Assembly (NCBI GenBank): GCA_016302505.1
Contig: JAEDNL010000008.1
Coordinates: 1 to 34,662 of the forward strand
DNA from: Bacilli bacterium
GTDB lineage: Bacteria > Bacillota_I > Bacilli_A > RF39 > UBA660
Length of the DNA stretch: 34,662 nucleotides
Direction: 5' to 3'
In this document: one piece after another, positions 8,092-16,293 of the stretch
How positions within the stretch are numbered: the stretch's first letter is position 1
How the letters are laid out: every line of letters begins with the position of its first letter
The notes under the pieces: generated by a model
The model's database searches: none
The model's input: the letters and a program-made list of their open reading frames with translations, nothing else
Told to the model about the DNA's origin: nothing
Made by a program: the position numbers and the translations under genes

Positions 8092-10065
8092 TTATATAAA
8101 AACATTTAATATTAATAGAAATGTTATTCCAGTTATTAATGGTATTATAAACGAATATATCATCCACTTTGTTCCAACTTCACTTTTAATGGTTGAAAGA
8201 GTAGTAGCACATGGAAAGTGCATAATTGAAAATAATATAGTGCTCATTGCTGTAATAATAGTCCAATTGTTATCAAGTAAAATATTTTTTATTGTAGAAT
8301 AGTTACTTATTAATGAAACAGAAGACTCATTTATATATCCCATAATAATAAGAGGCATAACTATTTCATTAGCTGGAATACCCAATATAAATGAGGTCAA
8401 TATTGTTCCATCAAGTCCTAATAATTTAGCAAATGGATTTAAAAAATTTGAAATATGTAATAACAATGATACGTTATTAATACTAATTTTTGTTAATATA
8501 TATATAATTAATCCAGCAGGCAATGAAACTAAAATTGCTTTTTTTAATATACTCAATGATTTATAAACAAAACTAGTTTTAATTATTTTAGATATTTTCA
8601 CTCTTTTATAATCTGGAAGTTCTAATACAAAAAAACCAGGGTAACCTTTTAATAAAGTTTTAGATAAAACAAATGATGTTAATAATGATATTGTAATTGC
8701 AAATAAAACAAATAAAGTTAAATACATCGCAACCAATATTTTATTATCACTTGTAACAAAAAACATACTTATTATAGCTATTATCATAGGAAATCTTCCA
8801 TTACATGGAATAAATGAATTCGTAAGAATAGCGAGTAATTTGTCACGTTTACTGTCTATTATTCTACTTCCAATTATTGCACAAGCATTACATCCGAATC
8901 CTGAACATATTGTCAAAGATTGTTTCCCATGACAATTTGCTTTTGAGCATATATGGTCCATATTAAATGCAATTCTAGGTAATACGCCACTTTCCTCAGC
9001 ATATGTAAAAAGGAAAAAGAATATAACTAGCGGTGGAAACATAACTGATACAATAAAAGATACAACCCTATAAACTCCAAAAATCAATGGATCATATATT
9101 ATTTTAGGTATACACAAAATATTAGATATTTTAAATAATAAATTTTCACCATAAATAAATATTTTGCTTAAAAGTTCACTTGGATAATTAGCTAAAACAA
9201 TAGTGGTTAAAAATATCATAAAAATCATAAATATCATTAAAGGTATAGTATATATCCTATGTGAAAATATTCTATCTAATTTTGATATTTTTTTTTCGTT
9301 ATTATTAACTTGAACTAAGTCACAAATATCTTTACATTTATTATTAATAGTAATAGCTATTAAATCTGATATTTCTTCGCTGTTTATTGACACAATATAT
9401 TTTTTAATACTATCGTTTATAATCTTATCATTATTTAAACTTTCAATAGTATTAATAAAATCTATATCTCTTTCCAATATTTTTATAGCAACAAATCTAT
9501 TTTTATATGGTTCATATAAATGATCAACTATATAAGATATATGATTTTCTATTACTTCATTATACTCAAATTTATATTTGAAAATGGAATTTTTTTCTAA
9601 TGAGTTTATTAATTCATGAATACCATTTTTTTCTACAGTTGAACACATTATTACTTCTATTCCTAATATATCTTTTAATTTTCGAATATTTATTTTAATT
9701 TGCTTACTTTCTAATTCATCAACCATATTTAAACATAGTATAATATTTTTATTTATTTCAGATAGTTGTAATAATAAATTAAGATTTTTTTCTAAATTAC
9801 ATGAATCACACACATAAATTATTTTTTCATAACTTGTAAAATAAAGTGTGTTTCTTGCTACTATTTCCTCATCACTAAGACTAGACAAAGAATAAATACC
9901 TGGTAAATCAATCAAGTTGTATATAGTATTCTTTATGGATTTACTTGATATTTCAACTGTTTTTCCTGTCCAATTACCAGTATGTTCATGTGATTTTGTT
10001 AAAATATTATAAATTGATGATTTTCCAACATTAGGATTGCCACATAATAATATATTTTTACTCAT
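8092..10065 (-). CDS. feoB: Ferrous iron transporter FeoB
   Basis: GTPase-coupled Fe(II) importer of the cytoplasmic membrane, 657 residues, shorter than the Escherichia coli protein (773) and like the compact clostridial forms. The G domain shows G1 GNPNVGKS (9-16), HTGNWTGKT (28-36), G3 DLPG (53-56) and G4 NMVD (113-116). The membrane part starts near residue 280 and includes two Gate regions, with the conserved FGCNACAIIGSR and FIPCNGRFPM; these cysteines are implicated in metal passage in the family. It overlaps feoA by 8 bases and has a GAGGTGA ribosome site inside feoA. No feoC is present. Expression in anaerobic, reducing conditions is expected from the family. Confidence 0.97.
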   Translation of the reverse strand: MSKNILLCGNPNVGKSSIYNILTKSHEHTGNWTGKTVEISSKSIKNTIYNLIDLPGIYSLSSLSDEEIVARNTLYFTSYEKIIYVCDSCNLEKNLNLLLQLSEINKNIILCLNMVDELESKQIKINIRKLKDILGIEVIMCSTVEKNGIHELINSLEKNSIFKYKFEYNEVIENHISYIVDHLYEPYKNRFVAIKILERDIDFINTIESLNNDKIINDSIKKYIVSINSEEISDLIAITINNKCKDICDLVQVNNNEKKISKLDRIFSHRIYTIPLMIFMIFMIFLTTIVLANYPSELLSKIFIYGENLLFKISNILCIPKIIYDPLIFGVYRVVSFIVSVMFPPLVIFFFLFTYAEESGVLPRIAFNMDHICSKANCHGKQSLTICSGFGCNACAIIGSRIIDSKRDKLLAILTNSFIPCNGRFPMIIAIISMFFVTSDNKILVAMYLTLFVLFAITISLLTSFVLSKTLLKGYPGFFVLELPDYKRVKISKIIKTSFVYKSLSILKKAILVSLPAGLIIYILTKISINNVSLLLHISNFLNPFAKLLGLDGTILTSFILGIPANEIVMPLIIMGYINESSVSLISNYSTIKNILLDNNWTIITAMSTILFSIMHFPCATTLSTIKSEVGTKWMIYSFIIPLITGITFLLILNVFI

Positions 10066-10282
10066 TACTCACCTCTATTTTATATGCATCTTCTTTTCTT
10101 AAAGCAATAAAAGTATCTTTGACTTTATAACAAGAAGGATTATTAAATACCGAACTATACATTTTTTCTATAGTTTGTCCAGGTATAAAACCAAGATCAT
10201 ATAATCTTCTTTTTTTAATTCCATGAAAATCAATTTTTTCAATCTTTAACTTTTTATTATTTTTAATTTCACTCAATTTCAT
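10058..10282 (-). CDS. feoA: Ferrous iron transport accessory protein FeoA
   Basis: This 74-residue SH3-fold protein supports FeoB activity. The family pattern is clear: an initial KLSEI, a DLGFIPGQTIE-type core (30-40), a basic or hydrophobic strand and a final LRKEDAYKIEV. The start has an AGGTGA site about 6 bases upstream. It is the first gene of the feoAB operon and overlaps feoB. The upstream region (10283-10350) is shared with the divergent frameshifted gene. I see no convincing Fur-type palindrome there, only AT-rich promoter-like sequence. Confidence 0.93.
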   Translation of the reverse strand: MKLSEIKNNKKLKIEKIDFHGIKKRRLYDLGFIPGQTIEKMYSSVFNNPSCYKVKDTFIALRKEDAYKIEVSNE

Positions 10283-10350
10283 GATAGTTCACCTACCTAT
10301 GATAATATATGAATTCTTTCTTTTTTTGATATTAAAACATATTATTAAAT

Positions 10351-10730
10351 ATGAAAGAGAGTTTTCATGATATATTTAATACAAACCCAAGATATTCAAC
10401 AACTGTTGGATTTATTTTAGGTTATTACTTGTTGATAATTTAACAGCACCTGAACAAAATATGTTAGGAAACTGGATTATTTTAATTGGACAAACTATAT
10501 TAACAAACGCCGCTTCACAAAATATAATAGAATCTAGGATTGGCGGAAACATAATAAACATAAACTCAAAAGAAGCAAAATGTATTTATAATCCACCAGT
10601 ATATGATATTGAAAAGATAAGAAAAATAATAAAAGAATTATACCCAAATAGTGAAAATGATGTAGCTATTTTAAAAAAAAGTATAGAAAATCTACAAAAA
10701 GAAATAGATAAATTAAAAAAGAGTAATTAG
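10351..10730 (+). pseudogene. Small conserved protein gene split by a one-base frameshift
   Basis: Two overlapping frames together make one protein. ATG 10351 reads MKESFHDIFNTNPRYSTT then VGFILGYY before a stop at 10441. In the frame one base earlier, open from 10380, the sequence continues as LLVDNLTAPEQNMLGNW and runs to 10730. Adding one T near 10424-10427 (TATTACTT to TATTTACTT) gives a smooth join, GYLLVDNLTAPEQNMLGNW, like a small Firmicutes protein family I recall with a (T/N)EQNALGNW core. The tail (about residues 85-126) is a Lys/Glu coiled coil. The gene would be about 126 residues long with one N-terminal membrane segment. Whether it is a real mutation, a slippage site or a sequencing error cannot be told here. 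No ribosome site precedes ATG 10351. Confidence 0.75.
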
Positions 10731-10746
10731 TTTACAACTACTCTTT
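10715..10746 (-). terminator. Intrinsic terminator of the HAAS-type membrane protein gene
   Basis: On the minus strand AAAGAGTA (10746-10739) pairs with TACTCTTT (10725-10718), followed by T residues to 10715. The stop codon (10727-10729) is in the loop. The hairpin lies within the last codons of both converging genes. Confidence 0.8.
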
Positions 10747-11896
10747 CTAAATCTTTTTTATTCCCTATGATTTTAACAGTGTATCTTGAAAGTTCATCAG
10801 AATCATATATTTTATTATCTTTTAAATTATCAATATATACACTTAATTTATCTCTGTAATCTTGTTTTAATGATATATATACATTATGATTTCCTTTTTT
10901 ATTATAATAGTTATAATAACATTCATAATATCTAACTTCAATAGCTATTTTACCATTCATACTATCTGAGTATTCATATTCATATTTAGTATTGTAATTA
11001 CCATTAAAATAAATATAAAACTTTTTTGTATTATTCTGTGGTAAGTTATATTCCTCATATTTTCTGGTAAAATTATATTTTTCACTTACATCCTTGATTG
11101 TTTCTATTTTACTAATTTTGTATCCAGATAATGCAATTCCAAGAGCTAATATAAATATTATTACAATTAATGATATAAACCAATACAATTTATCAATTTT
11201 TTTCTTAAATATTGTTCTATTTACTAATAATAGCATCCATAATGTCAATAACATTACAGAAAATAATGCAATATTAATTCCAAATATCTTAATTCCATCC
11301 ATTATTGCAAATAAACTAGCAATAAATACAATACATGACCATAGCCATAAAAATAATAATATTAATATTAATAATACTTTTAATACTTTAATAGTAATTT
11401 TATGTTTTCTTTTATCCTTAGTTTCAAATATTTTTTTAGATGTTGGTATAGAAGATATCATTGATATTTCACTTTTAATATCTTCTTTTATTTCATTTGA
11501 AGCTTTACTAATATCCTTAGTTATTTTAACTGTCTCTTTCTTTATATTTGAAGTTTTAGTTTTTCTAGTAAGTTTATCATTAATTTTTTTTTCAAAATTA
11601 TTTACTTTATCTTCAAACTTTTTAACTTTACTTTCTTTTTTGTTATTTTTGGATTTTTTAGTAAATATACTTTTAATCTTATTTAAAAAAACATTGTAAT
11701 TATTAAGTTCAATTTCCTTTAAAGCAAGTTCATCAATATTACCAAAAGATTTTATTATTACAGTTATTTTCTTACCATTTTTCTTTTCACTATCAATTAT
11801 ATTTTTATATTTTGATAATATTATACTTTTCTTTTTTTTACTTATATTTCCTAATTTGTCACTTAATTCATTTAAAAATTTTTGATCCTTTTTCAT
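10727..11896 (-). CDS. Membrane protein with N-terminal HAAS/DUF1700-like domain
   Basis: A protein of 389 residues from the preferred start. Residues 1-60 resemble the HAAS/DUF1700 helical domain (FLNELSDKLGNISKKKKS..., then KSFGNIDELALKEIEL), which in relatives senses or is bound by PadR-type regulators. A long Lys/Glu-rich, coiled-coil-prone linker follows (about 70-165). Three or four membrane helices (about 172-200, 205-228, 238-262) come next, then a C-terminal outside domain of about 125 residues rich in Tyr and Asn. A second ATG six bases downstream of the first possible one has GGTGA at correct spacing and is chosen. No PadR gene is adjacent. The stop overlaps the converging gene's stop by a few bases. 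Function unknown. Confidence 0.7.
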   Translation of the reverse strand: MKKDQKFLNELSDKLGNISKKKKSIILSKYKNIIDSEKKNGKKITVIIKSFGNIDELALKEIELNNYNVFLNKIKSIFTKKSKNNKKESKVKKFEDKVNNFEKKINDKLTRKTKTSNIKKETVKITKDISKASNEIKEDIKSEISMISSIPTSKKIFETKDKRKHKITIKVLKVLLILILLFLWLWSCIVFIASLFAIMDGIKIFGINIALFSVMLLTLWMLLLVNRTIFKKKIDKLYWFISLIVIIFILALGIALSGYKISKIETIKDVSEKYNFTRKYEEYNLPQNNTKKFYIYFNGNYNTKYEYEYSDSMNGKIAIEVRYYECYYNYYNKKGNHNVYISLKQDYRDKLSVYIDNLKDNKIYDSDELSRYTVKIIGNKKDLERVVVN

Positions 11897-11946
11897 ACTC
11901 ATTCACCTTTATTTAAAATATATGATATTCTATTATTTATTATTTG

Positions 11947-12549
11947 TCAATTTAATATTTTTTTAATTTCCTTTTTAATAGTTTTTTTAATAGATTTAAT
12001 AAAATCATCTATAATATCATCTATAAAGTCACATATCAATTCAGAAAAACTTTTATCATCATCGGTATCAATAGTTGTTTTACTTTTACCCCATAAACCT
12101 ATCTTTTTTTCTTTAACATTTTTTTCTATTTGTTTAAGTTCATTTGTATATAAATAATCACCATAAATATATGCTACTTTTGCATATCCATGTTCAATTA
12201 ATTCTTTTTGTAACAATGAATCATCAACATAAATCCAACCTAACGTTCTTTTATATTTATCTAGTTTATCACTACCAGGATCATATTCTATTTCTAATTT
12301 TTTTGCAGATTTTACTTTACTACAAGTATATTCACTTGCTTCTTTACCATATGGTTCTGCTTTCTTTTTTGGATGAACTGTTTCTGGAGTATCAATTGCA
12401 AGAAGTCTAATCGTAGAAATTTCACCATCTATTTTAGCTTTGATAGTATCTCCATCTACACAAGAGTCAAAAATTATTTTCTTTCTTTCTGCATTAATAT
12501 TTAAAGGAAAAATAATCAAAATAAAAAATATTATTACTACTTTTTTCAT
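11947..12549 (-). CDS. Secreted thermonuclease-family nuclease
   Basis: This 200-residue protein has a signal peptide (MKKVVIIFFILIIFPLNINA, cleavage near residue 20). The staphylococcal-nuclease fold has its catalytic set present: VDGDT (31-35), Arg48 and Asp53 in IRLLAIDTPE, Glu65 in AEPYGKEAS and Arg101 in YKRTLGWIYV. It should cleave DNA or RNA with Ca2+ outside the cell or at the surface. After the fold (to about 160) there is an acidic patch and a strongly basic amphipathic tail (FIKSIKKTIKKEIKKIL), possibly for binding membrane, wall or nucleic acid. There is no ribosome site; an extended -10 box lies 6 bases before the ATG, so the mRNA may be leaderless. Confidence 0.9.
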   Translation of the reverse strand: MKKVVIIFFILIIFPLNINAERKKIIFDSCVDGDTIKAKIDGEISTIRLLAIDTPETVHPKKKAEPYGKEASEYTCSKVKSAKKLEIEYDPGSDKLDKYKRTLGWIYVDDSLLQKELIEHGYAKVAYIYGDYLYTNELKQIEKNVKEKKIGLWGKSKTTIDTDDDKSFSELICDFIDDIIDDFIKSIKKTIKKEIKKILN

Positions 12550-12555
12550 AATAAT

Positions 12556-12584
12556 ATTTTATCACATTGTTAATAATTTTTAAA
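12556..12584 (-). promoter_or_regulatory. Promoter of the nuclease gene, probably leaderless
   Basis: On the minus strand TTTAAA (12584-12579), 17 bases, then TAAAAT (12561-12556) preceded by TGA, an extended -10. The ATG starts 6 bases further on, at the expected +1. Confidence 0.5.
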
Positions 12585-12587
12585 TAG

Positions 12588-12896
12588 TTAACTTAGTTCT
12601 GATAGTTTATTGCTATATTTTGTATATGACTTTTCAATATTCTTTTCATCTTCTTGTGTTATAGAATACCATCCTTTAGAAAACATTAAATTATATATAT
12701 CTCTAGCCATATCTTTTGTATCTTCAAAGATACTCATAACTTCCTTATATAAATATTTGTTACTCATCTCGTTTATTGCAACACTATAACTATTTGATAT
12801 ATTTTTTTCGCTTAGCATAATATCATTTAAAATATCTTCATCGTTCATACATTCATCCTTAGGCATTTGCTCACATTCATTTTTTATTATTTTCAT
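12588..12896 (-). CDS. CotF-family spore coat protein
   Basis: This 102-residue protein has the coat F domain pattern: LNDIMLSEKNISNSYS (24-39), AINEMSNKYLYKEVM and YNLMFSKGWYSI near residues 68-79, then a helical end. It is typical of small clostridial and bacillar coat proteins with a ferritin-like helical hairpin. Residues 1-22 form a Cys-containing leader (Cys8 and Cys16). The start has a GGAGG site 6 bases upstream. It lies 11 bases downstream of another small coat-type gene and the two form an operon. Expression in the mother cell during sporulation is expected from the family; no clear sporulation promoter was found. Confidence 0.85.
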   Translation of the reverse strand: MKIIKNECEQMPKDECMNDEDILNDIMLSEKNISNSYSVAINEMSNKYLYKEVMSIFEDTKDMARDIYNLMFSKGWYSITQEDEKNIEKSYTKYSNKLSELS

Positions 12897-12907
12897 AGTT
12901 AACCTCC

Positions 12908-13105
12908 TTACTCTAATATATTTAATAATTCTCTATAATGTTTAGAATGCATTTTCTTAGTTTTTATCAAAATATTTTTAACTTCCTCATCTTCAATACA
13001 TTCTAAAAATGAATATATTTTTTTATTCATAATAAAATTCCAATTTAACATATCTTCTATATATAATAAATCTTTTACTGATATTATATTAGGTGCTTCT
13101 TTCAT
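12908..13105 (-). CDS. Small spore-coat-type helical protein, partner of the CotF gene
   Basis: This 65-residue protein, with a pattern ISVKDLLYIEDMLNWNFIM followed by a second helix ending KMHSKHYRELLNIL, fits a small helical-hairpin family often found next to cotF genes in spore-formers. The hairpin is about half of a ferritin-like fold. The start has a strong GGAGG site. It is first in a two-gene operon with the CotF protein. Upstream lie the divergent hsp20 promoter and CIRCE element, so the intergenic region (13106-13239) serves both directions. Family recognition is from memory of the pattern. Confidence 0.7.
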   Translation of the reverse strand: MKEAPNIISVKDLLYIEDMLNWNFIMNKKIYSFLECIEDEEVKNILIKTKKMHSKHYRELLNILE

Positions 13106-13169
13106 TAATATTACCTCCTAGTAATATTATTTACACTTTTGTATATAATAATAGTGTAAAAAAATTCCA

Positions 13170-13206
13170 AATAATTAGCACTTACTATTGACAAGTGCTA
13201 ATTATT
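13170..13206 (+). promoter_or_regulatory. CIRCE-like operator (HrcA site) upstream of hsp20
   Basis: TTAGCACTT (13175-13183), 9 bases, AAGTGCTAA (13193-13201). The canonical CIRCE is TTAGCACTC-N9-GAGTGCTAA, so only the innermost base of each arm differs, and it does so symmetrically. The perfect inverted repeat extends to 14 bases per arm. It covers the -35 box of the hsp20 promoter, which fits repression by HrcA relieved by heat. Confidence 0.9.
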
Positions 13207-13215
13207 GAGTATAAT
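13188..13215 (+). promoter_or_regulatory. Sigma-A promoter of hsp20
   Basis: TTGACA (13188-13193), 16 bases, TATAAT (13210-13215). The -35 lies partly in the CIRCE spacer, so operator and polymerase binding exclude each other. Confidence 0.88.
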
Positions 13216-13239
13216 TATATATGTAAGGAGATGATAATA

Positions 13240-13638
13240 ATGAGTTTATTACCAGGAAAATTTTATTTAGATGATTTCTTTGATGATTTCGCATTACCTA
13301 AAATGGCTAAAATGGAGTTAATGAAGACAGATGTTTATGAAAAAGGTGGTATTATTCATGTAGAAATGGATATACCAGGATTCGATAAAAATGACATTAA
13401 AATTGATGTAGAAGATGGAATTCTTACTATCGAAGCTGAAAAAGAAGAATCAAGTGAAGATAAAGAAGACAAGAATTACTATAGAAGAGAAAGAACTTAT
13501 GGTTCATTTAAAAGACAATTTAATGTTGGAAATATCAAAGAAACTGAAATCGATGCTAAATTCAATAATGGTGTATTAAAAATCTCTTTTCCAAAAGAAG
13601 AAAAGAAAGAAACAAAGAAATTTATCGAAATAAAATAA
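13240..13638 (+). CDS. Small heat shock protein (Hsp20/alpha-crystallin)
   Basis: ATP-independent holdase chaperone of 132 residues from the preferred ATG. The alpha-crystallin domain spans about 25-125: IIHVEMDIPGFDKNDIKI, GILTIEAEKEE, RRERTYGSFKRQF and the conserved FNNGVLKISFPKEE motif. The ribosome site AAGGAG lies 9 bases before ATG 13240; the in-frame ATG at 13231 abuts that site, so it is not used. The C-terminal end is short, with a weak I-x-I-like EIK. The CIRCE-like operator over the promoter indicates HrcA control. A bidirectional terminator follows. Confidence 0.96.
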   Translation: MSLLPGKFYLDDFFDDFALPKMAKMELMKTDVYEKGGIIHVEMDIPGFDKNDIKIDVEDGILTIEAEKEESSEDKEDKNYYRRERTYGSFKRQFNVGNIKETEIDAKFNNGVLKISFPKEEKKETKKFIEIK

Positions 13639-13642
13639 ATTT

Positions 13643-13673
13643 AAAAAGTTCGCTTATTTGCGAACTTTTATTT
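13643..13673. terminator. Bidirectional intrinsic terminator (hsp20/ychF)
   Basis: AAAAGTTCGC (13644-13653) and GCGAACTTTT (13660-13669) form a perfect 10-bp stem with a 6-base loop. T-rich tracts follow on both strands. The ychF stop codon lies in it. Confidence 0.92.
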
Positions 13674-14774
13674 TGTAACATTAAATCTAAATAAACAAAT
13701 ATCTCCATCCTGCATAACATAATCTTTTCCTTCAAGTCTAGCACGACCTGATTCTCTAACCTTTATTTCGCTTCCATATTGCACTAAGTCTACATAACTC
13801 ATCACTTCAGCCTTAATAAAACCTTTTTGAAAATCAGTGTGAATAAGACCTGCACATTCAGGAGCAGTCATACCATTCTTAAAAGTCCATGCTCTTACTT
13901 CATCACTTCCAACAGTGAAAAAAGTTTTAAGCCCAAGTAAGTGATATGTATTATGAATAAGTGAATCTAAACCACTGTTTTGAATTCCTAAATCTCTTAA
14001 AAATTCCTTCTTAGATTCTTCATCTAGTTCAGATAATTCACTCTCTATTTTAGCACACATCATTACTACACTAGATTTTTCCTTAGAAGCATATTCTCTT
14101 ACTTTATTAACATAAGGATTATCATTGGTTAATAAATCTTCTTCAGATACATTTGCTAAATAAATAAATGGTTTATTTGTTATTAAATTATATGTTTTAA
14201 TTAATTTTGATTCTTTTTGATCAAACTCTTCAAGTCTAAGCATTTTTCCCTTGCTTAAAATATCTTTAAGTTTTTTTAATAAAGCAACTTCATATAACCC
14301 TTCTTTATCATTTGATGTTGTTGCTTTTTTTTCTATTTTAGAAAGTCTATTTTCAACAATTTCTAAATCACTTAGAATCAATTCATAATTAACAATTTCT
14401 ATATCTCTTGTAGGATCTAAACTTCCTTCGACATGAATAATATCTTTGTTTTCAAAACATCTAACAACTTGTACTATTGCATCTACTTCCCTAATGTTAG
14501 CAAGAAATTTATTTCCTAATCCTTCACCTGTAGATGCGCCTTTAACTAGACCAGCAATATCAATAAATTCATATTGAGTTGCGATTAATCTCTCTGGCAT
14601 ATACATATCATTTAAAACCTCAAGTCTTTGATCAGGAACTGTTACTACTCCTACATTAGGATCAATTGTTGCAAATGGATAATTTGCCGCCAATATATTT
14701 TTTTTAGTTATTGCATTAAATAATGTACTCTTCCCTACATTAGGAAGACCTATAATACCTGCTTTAAGTGCCAT
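13668..14774 (-). CDS. ychF: Redox-regulated ribosome-binding ATPase YchF
   Basis: Obg-family P-loop protein of 368 residues, the usual length. It has G1 GLPNVGKS (9-16), DIAGLVKGAS (switch II), the NVSE variant of the G4 motif that favours ATP over GTP (about 203-206), and a C-terminal TGS-like domain (GLIHTDFQKGFIKAEV). It binds ribosomes and modulates translation and stress responses. It overlaps the abgT gene by 11 bases and closes the parA-parB-DUF951-abgT-ychF run. In Bacillus subtilis the equivalent gene yyaF lies close downstream of soj-spo0J near the origin, which supports the same chromosomal location. Confidence 0.97.
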   Translation of the reverse strand: MALKAGIIGLPNVGKSTLFNAITKKNILAANYPFATIDPNVGVVTVPDQRLEVLNDMYMPERLIATQYEFIDIAGLVKGASTGEGLGNKFLANIREVDAIVQVVRCFENKDIIHVEGSLDPTRDIEIVNYELILSDLEIVENRLSKIEKKATTSNDKEGLYEVALLKKLKDILSKGKMLRLEEFDQKESKLIKTYNLITNKPFIYLANVSEEDLLTNDNPYVNKVREYASKEKSSVVMMCAKIESELSELDEESKKEFLRDLGIQNSGLDSLIHNTYHLLGLKTFFTVGSDEVRAWTFKNGMTAPECAGLIHTDFQKGFIKAEVMSYVDLVQYGSEIKVRESGRARLEGKDYVMQDGDICLFRFNVTK

Positions 14775-16293
14775 ATACTACCCCCGGATAAGAACCAATA
14801 CCAATTGGTATTCCTATTAAATAAAATCCTATTAAAACTAATGTCCAAATTAAGAATGAGTAAAAACTATATGGTACAAGATTTTTAATACTTCCAAATA
14901 ATGTAACCATATCACCTTTATTGTATTTTTCCATAAAAGCTATATATATTACAAAATACATAAACAATGGTGTAATCCCATTAGTAATACTATCTCCTGC
15001 TACATAAACAAGTTGCGAAAACTCAGGACTTATACTTGCATTCATAAATAATGGAACAACTGTTGCTGATAACATACTCCATTTTACAATAGAATTTGGA
15101 CAAAAAATATTTGTTATACATATAAGAACTAATGATATTAATATAAGACCAATTCCAGTAAACTTTATTTCTGCTAATAATGAATTTATAAATCCTGTAA
15201 TAACAAGACCTATATGACTTTCTTCATATACATTAATAAATAATGATGCAAAAAATATAAGTACTATGATACCACCAATATCATCCAATGAATGTCCTAA
15301 ACTATCAGTAACTTCTTTATTATTTTTAATAGTTTTAGTCATGAATCCATAACCAATGCCTATCAAGAAAAATGCAAATGTCACAATAAATATAAATCCT
15401 TTAGCAAATAATGAATTATTACCAAAAATCATATCAATATATCTATCACCACTATGATCTAAAAATGCACCTGATAATGGAAGCCCTGGTATAATCATAT
15501 ATATTATTATTAATATATATATAATTCCTAACCCTAATCCTACTATTAATCCTCTTAATTCTTTATTAGTTATAATTAATTGTTCTTCTTCTGTTTCATA
15601 TCTTGGTAATTTAGGCATTATCCTTTTTTCAGTAATATATGTGAATATAATTGATGTTACAATTAATAATACTATCATAATAAATAACGCAAAAAATATG
15701 CTAGCTTTATATTTTGGATCGAGTGTTTTAGCAGCATTAAGAGTCAATGTTAAAAGGCTACTATCATTTGATGACAAAAACACATTAATACCATATCCAA
15801 ATGAAAGCGATGCAAAAGAAGCAATAATTCCACCTAATGGATTTCTTCTTCCATATTTAAATAATAATGCAGCAATCGGTAACATAATTGTAAAACCAGA
15901 ATTACCCAATATTGAAAATAATAAACATATAAATATTAATATAAATGTAACTGTATTCTTTTTTGAATTTTTAGTTAAAATAGTGAAAAAGCTACGCATA
16001 AAACCACTTTTTTCAAGTATACCCAAACCTATCAATATAATAATTAATGTTGCCAAAGGTTCAAAATTAACAAATCCATTTACAGCAGAGGTTACTATAT
16101 GTTTTATACCACTTGTACTAAATAGATTTTGAACTTCAACGACATTATTGACAGTTTCATTTGATACTGTATTAACCGTAGAATATTCAGCTTGTATGTT
16201 TAGTAAATGTAAAAATCCACTTAACACTATAACAATAACTGTCATTATTATAAATGTCATTATAGGACTTAATTTAATTTTCTTTTTAAACAT
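14764..16293 (-). CDS. AbgT-family transporter
   Basis: Membrane protein of 509 residues with about 12 hydrophobic segments. The family signatures are VYVAGDSITNGITPLFMYF near residues 420-440, FGYGINVFLSSNDSSLL near 165-180 and ILEKSGFM near 90-97. Described members import p-aminobenzoyl-glutamate or export sulfonamide-type compounds by coupling to an ion gradient; the substrate here is unknown. The ATG shares a base with the stop of the DUF951 gene (TAATG) and the end overlaps ychF by 11 bases, so it is embedded in the operon. Related abg hydrolase genes are absent. Confidence 0.9.
   Translation of the reverse strand: MFKKKIKLSPIMTFIIMTVIVIVLSGFLHLLNIQAEYSTVNTVSNETVNNVVEVQNLFSTSGIKHIVTSAVNGFVNFEPLATLIIILIGLGILEKSGFMRSFFTILTKNSKKNTVTFILIFICLLFSILGNSGFTIMLPIAALLFKYGRRNPLGGIIASFASLSFGYGINVFLSSNDSSLLTLTLNAAKTLDPKYKASIFFALFIMIVLLIVTSIIFTYITEKRIMPKLPRYETEEEQLIITNKELRGLIVGLGLGIIYILIIIYMIIPGLPLSGAFLDHSGDRYIDMIFGNNSLFAKGFIFIVTFAFFLIGIGYGFMTKTIKNNKEVTDSLGHSLDDIGGIIVLIFFASLFINVYEESHIGLVITGFINSLLAEIKFTGIGLILISLVLICITNIFCPNSIVKWSMLSATVVPLFMNASISPEFSQLVYVAGDSITNGITPLFMYFVIYIAFMEKYNKGDMVTLFGSIKNLVPYSFYSFLIWTLVLIGFYLIGIPIGIGSYPGVVYGT

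Noticed and set aside
10283..10350. Fur-type operator upstream of feoA
   Set aside because: ATTATCAT-like words are present, but no palindrome close to a Fur or DtxR consensus could be made out in this AT-rich stretch.
11094..11699. A 201-codon open frame on the plus strand opposite the HAAS-type gene
   Set aside because: Its protein is a low-complexity Ile/Leu/Asn string that arises from the antisense of AT-rich Lys/Glu codons, with no ribosome site or family pattern. The same holds for similar antisense frames at 2234-2482, 7673-8017, 15641-16132, 18516-19303 and 32614-32919.
13130..13160. Sporulation sigma-factor promoter for the CotF operon
   Set aside because: TATACAAA on the minus strand resembles a sigma-E -10 with two mismatches, but no fitting -35 is found.
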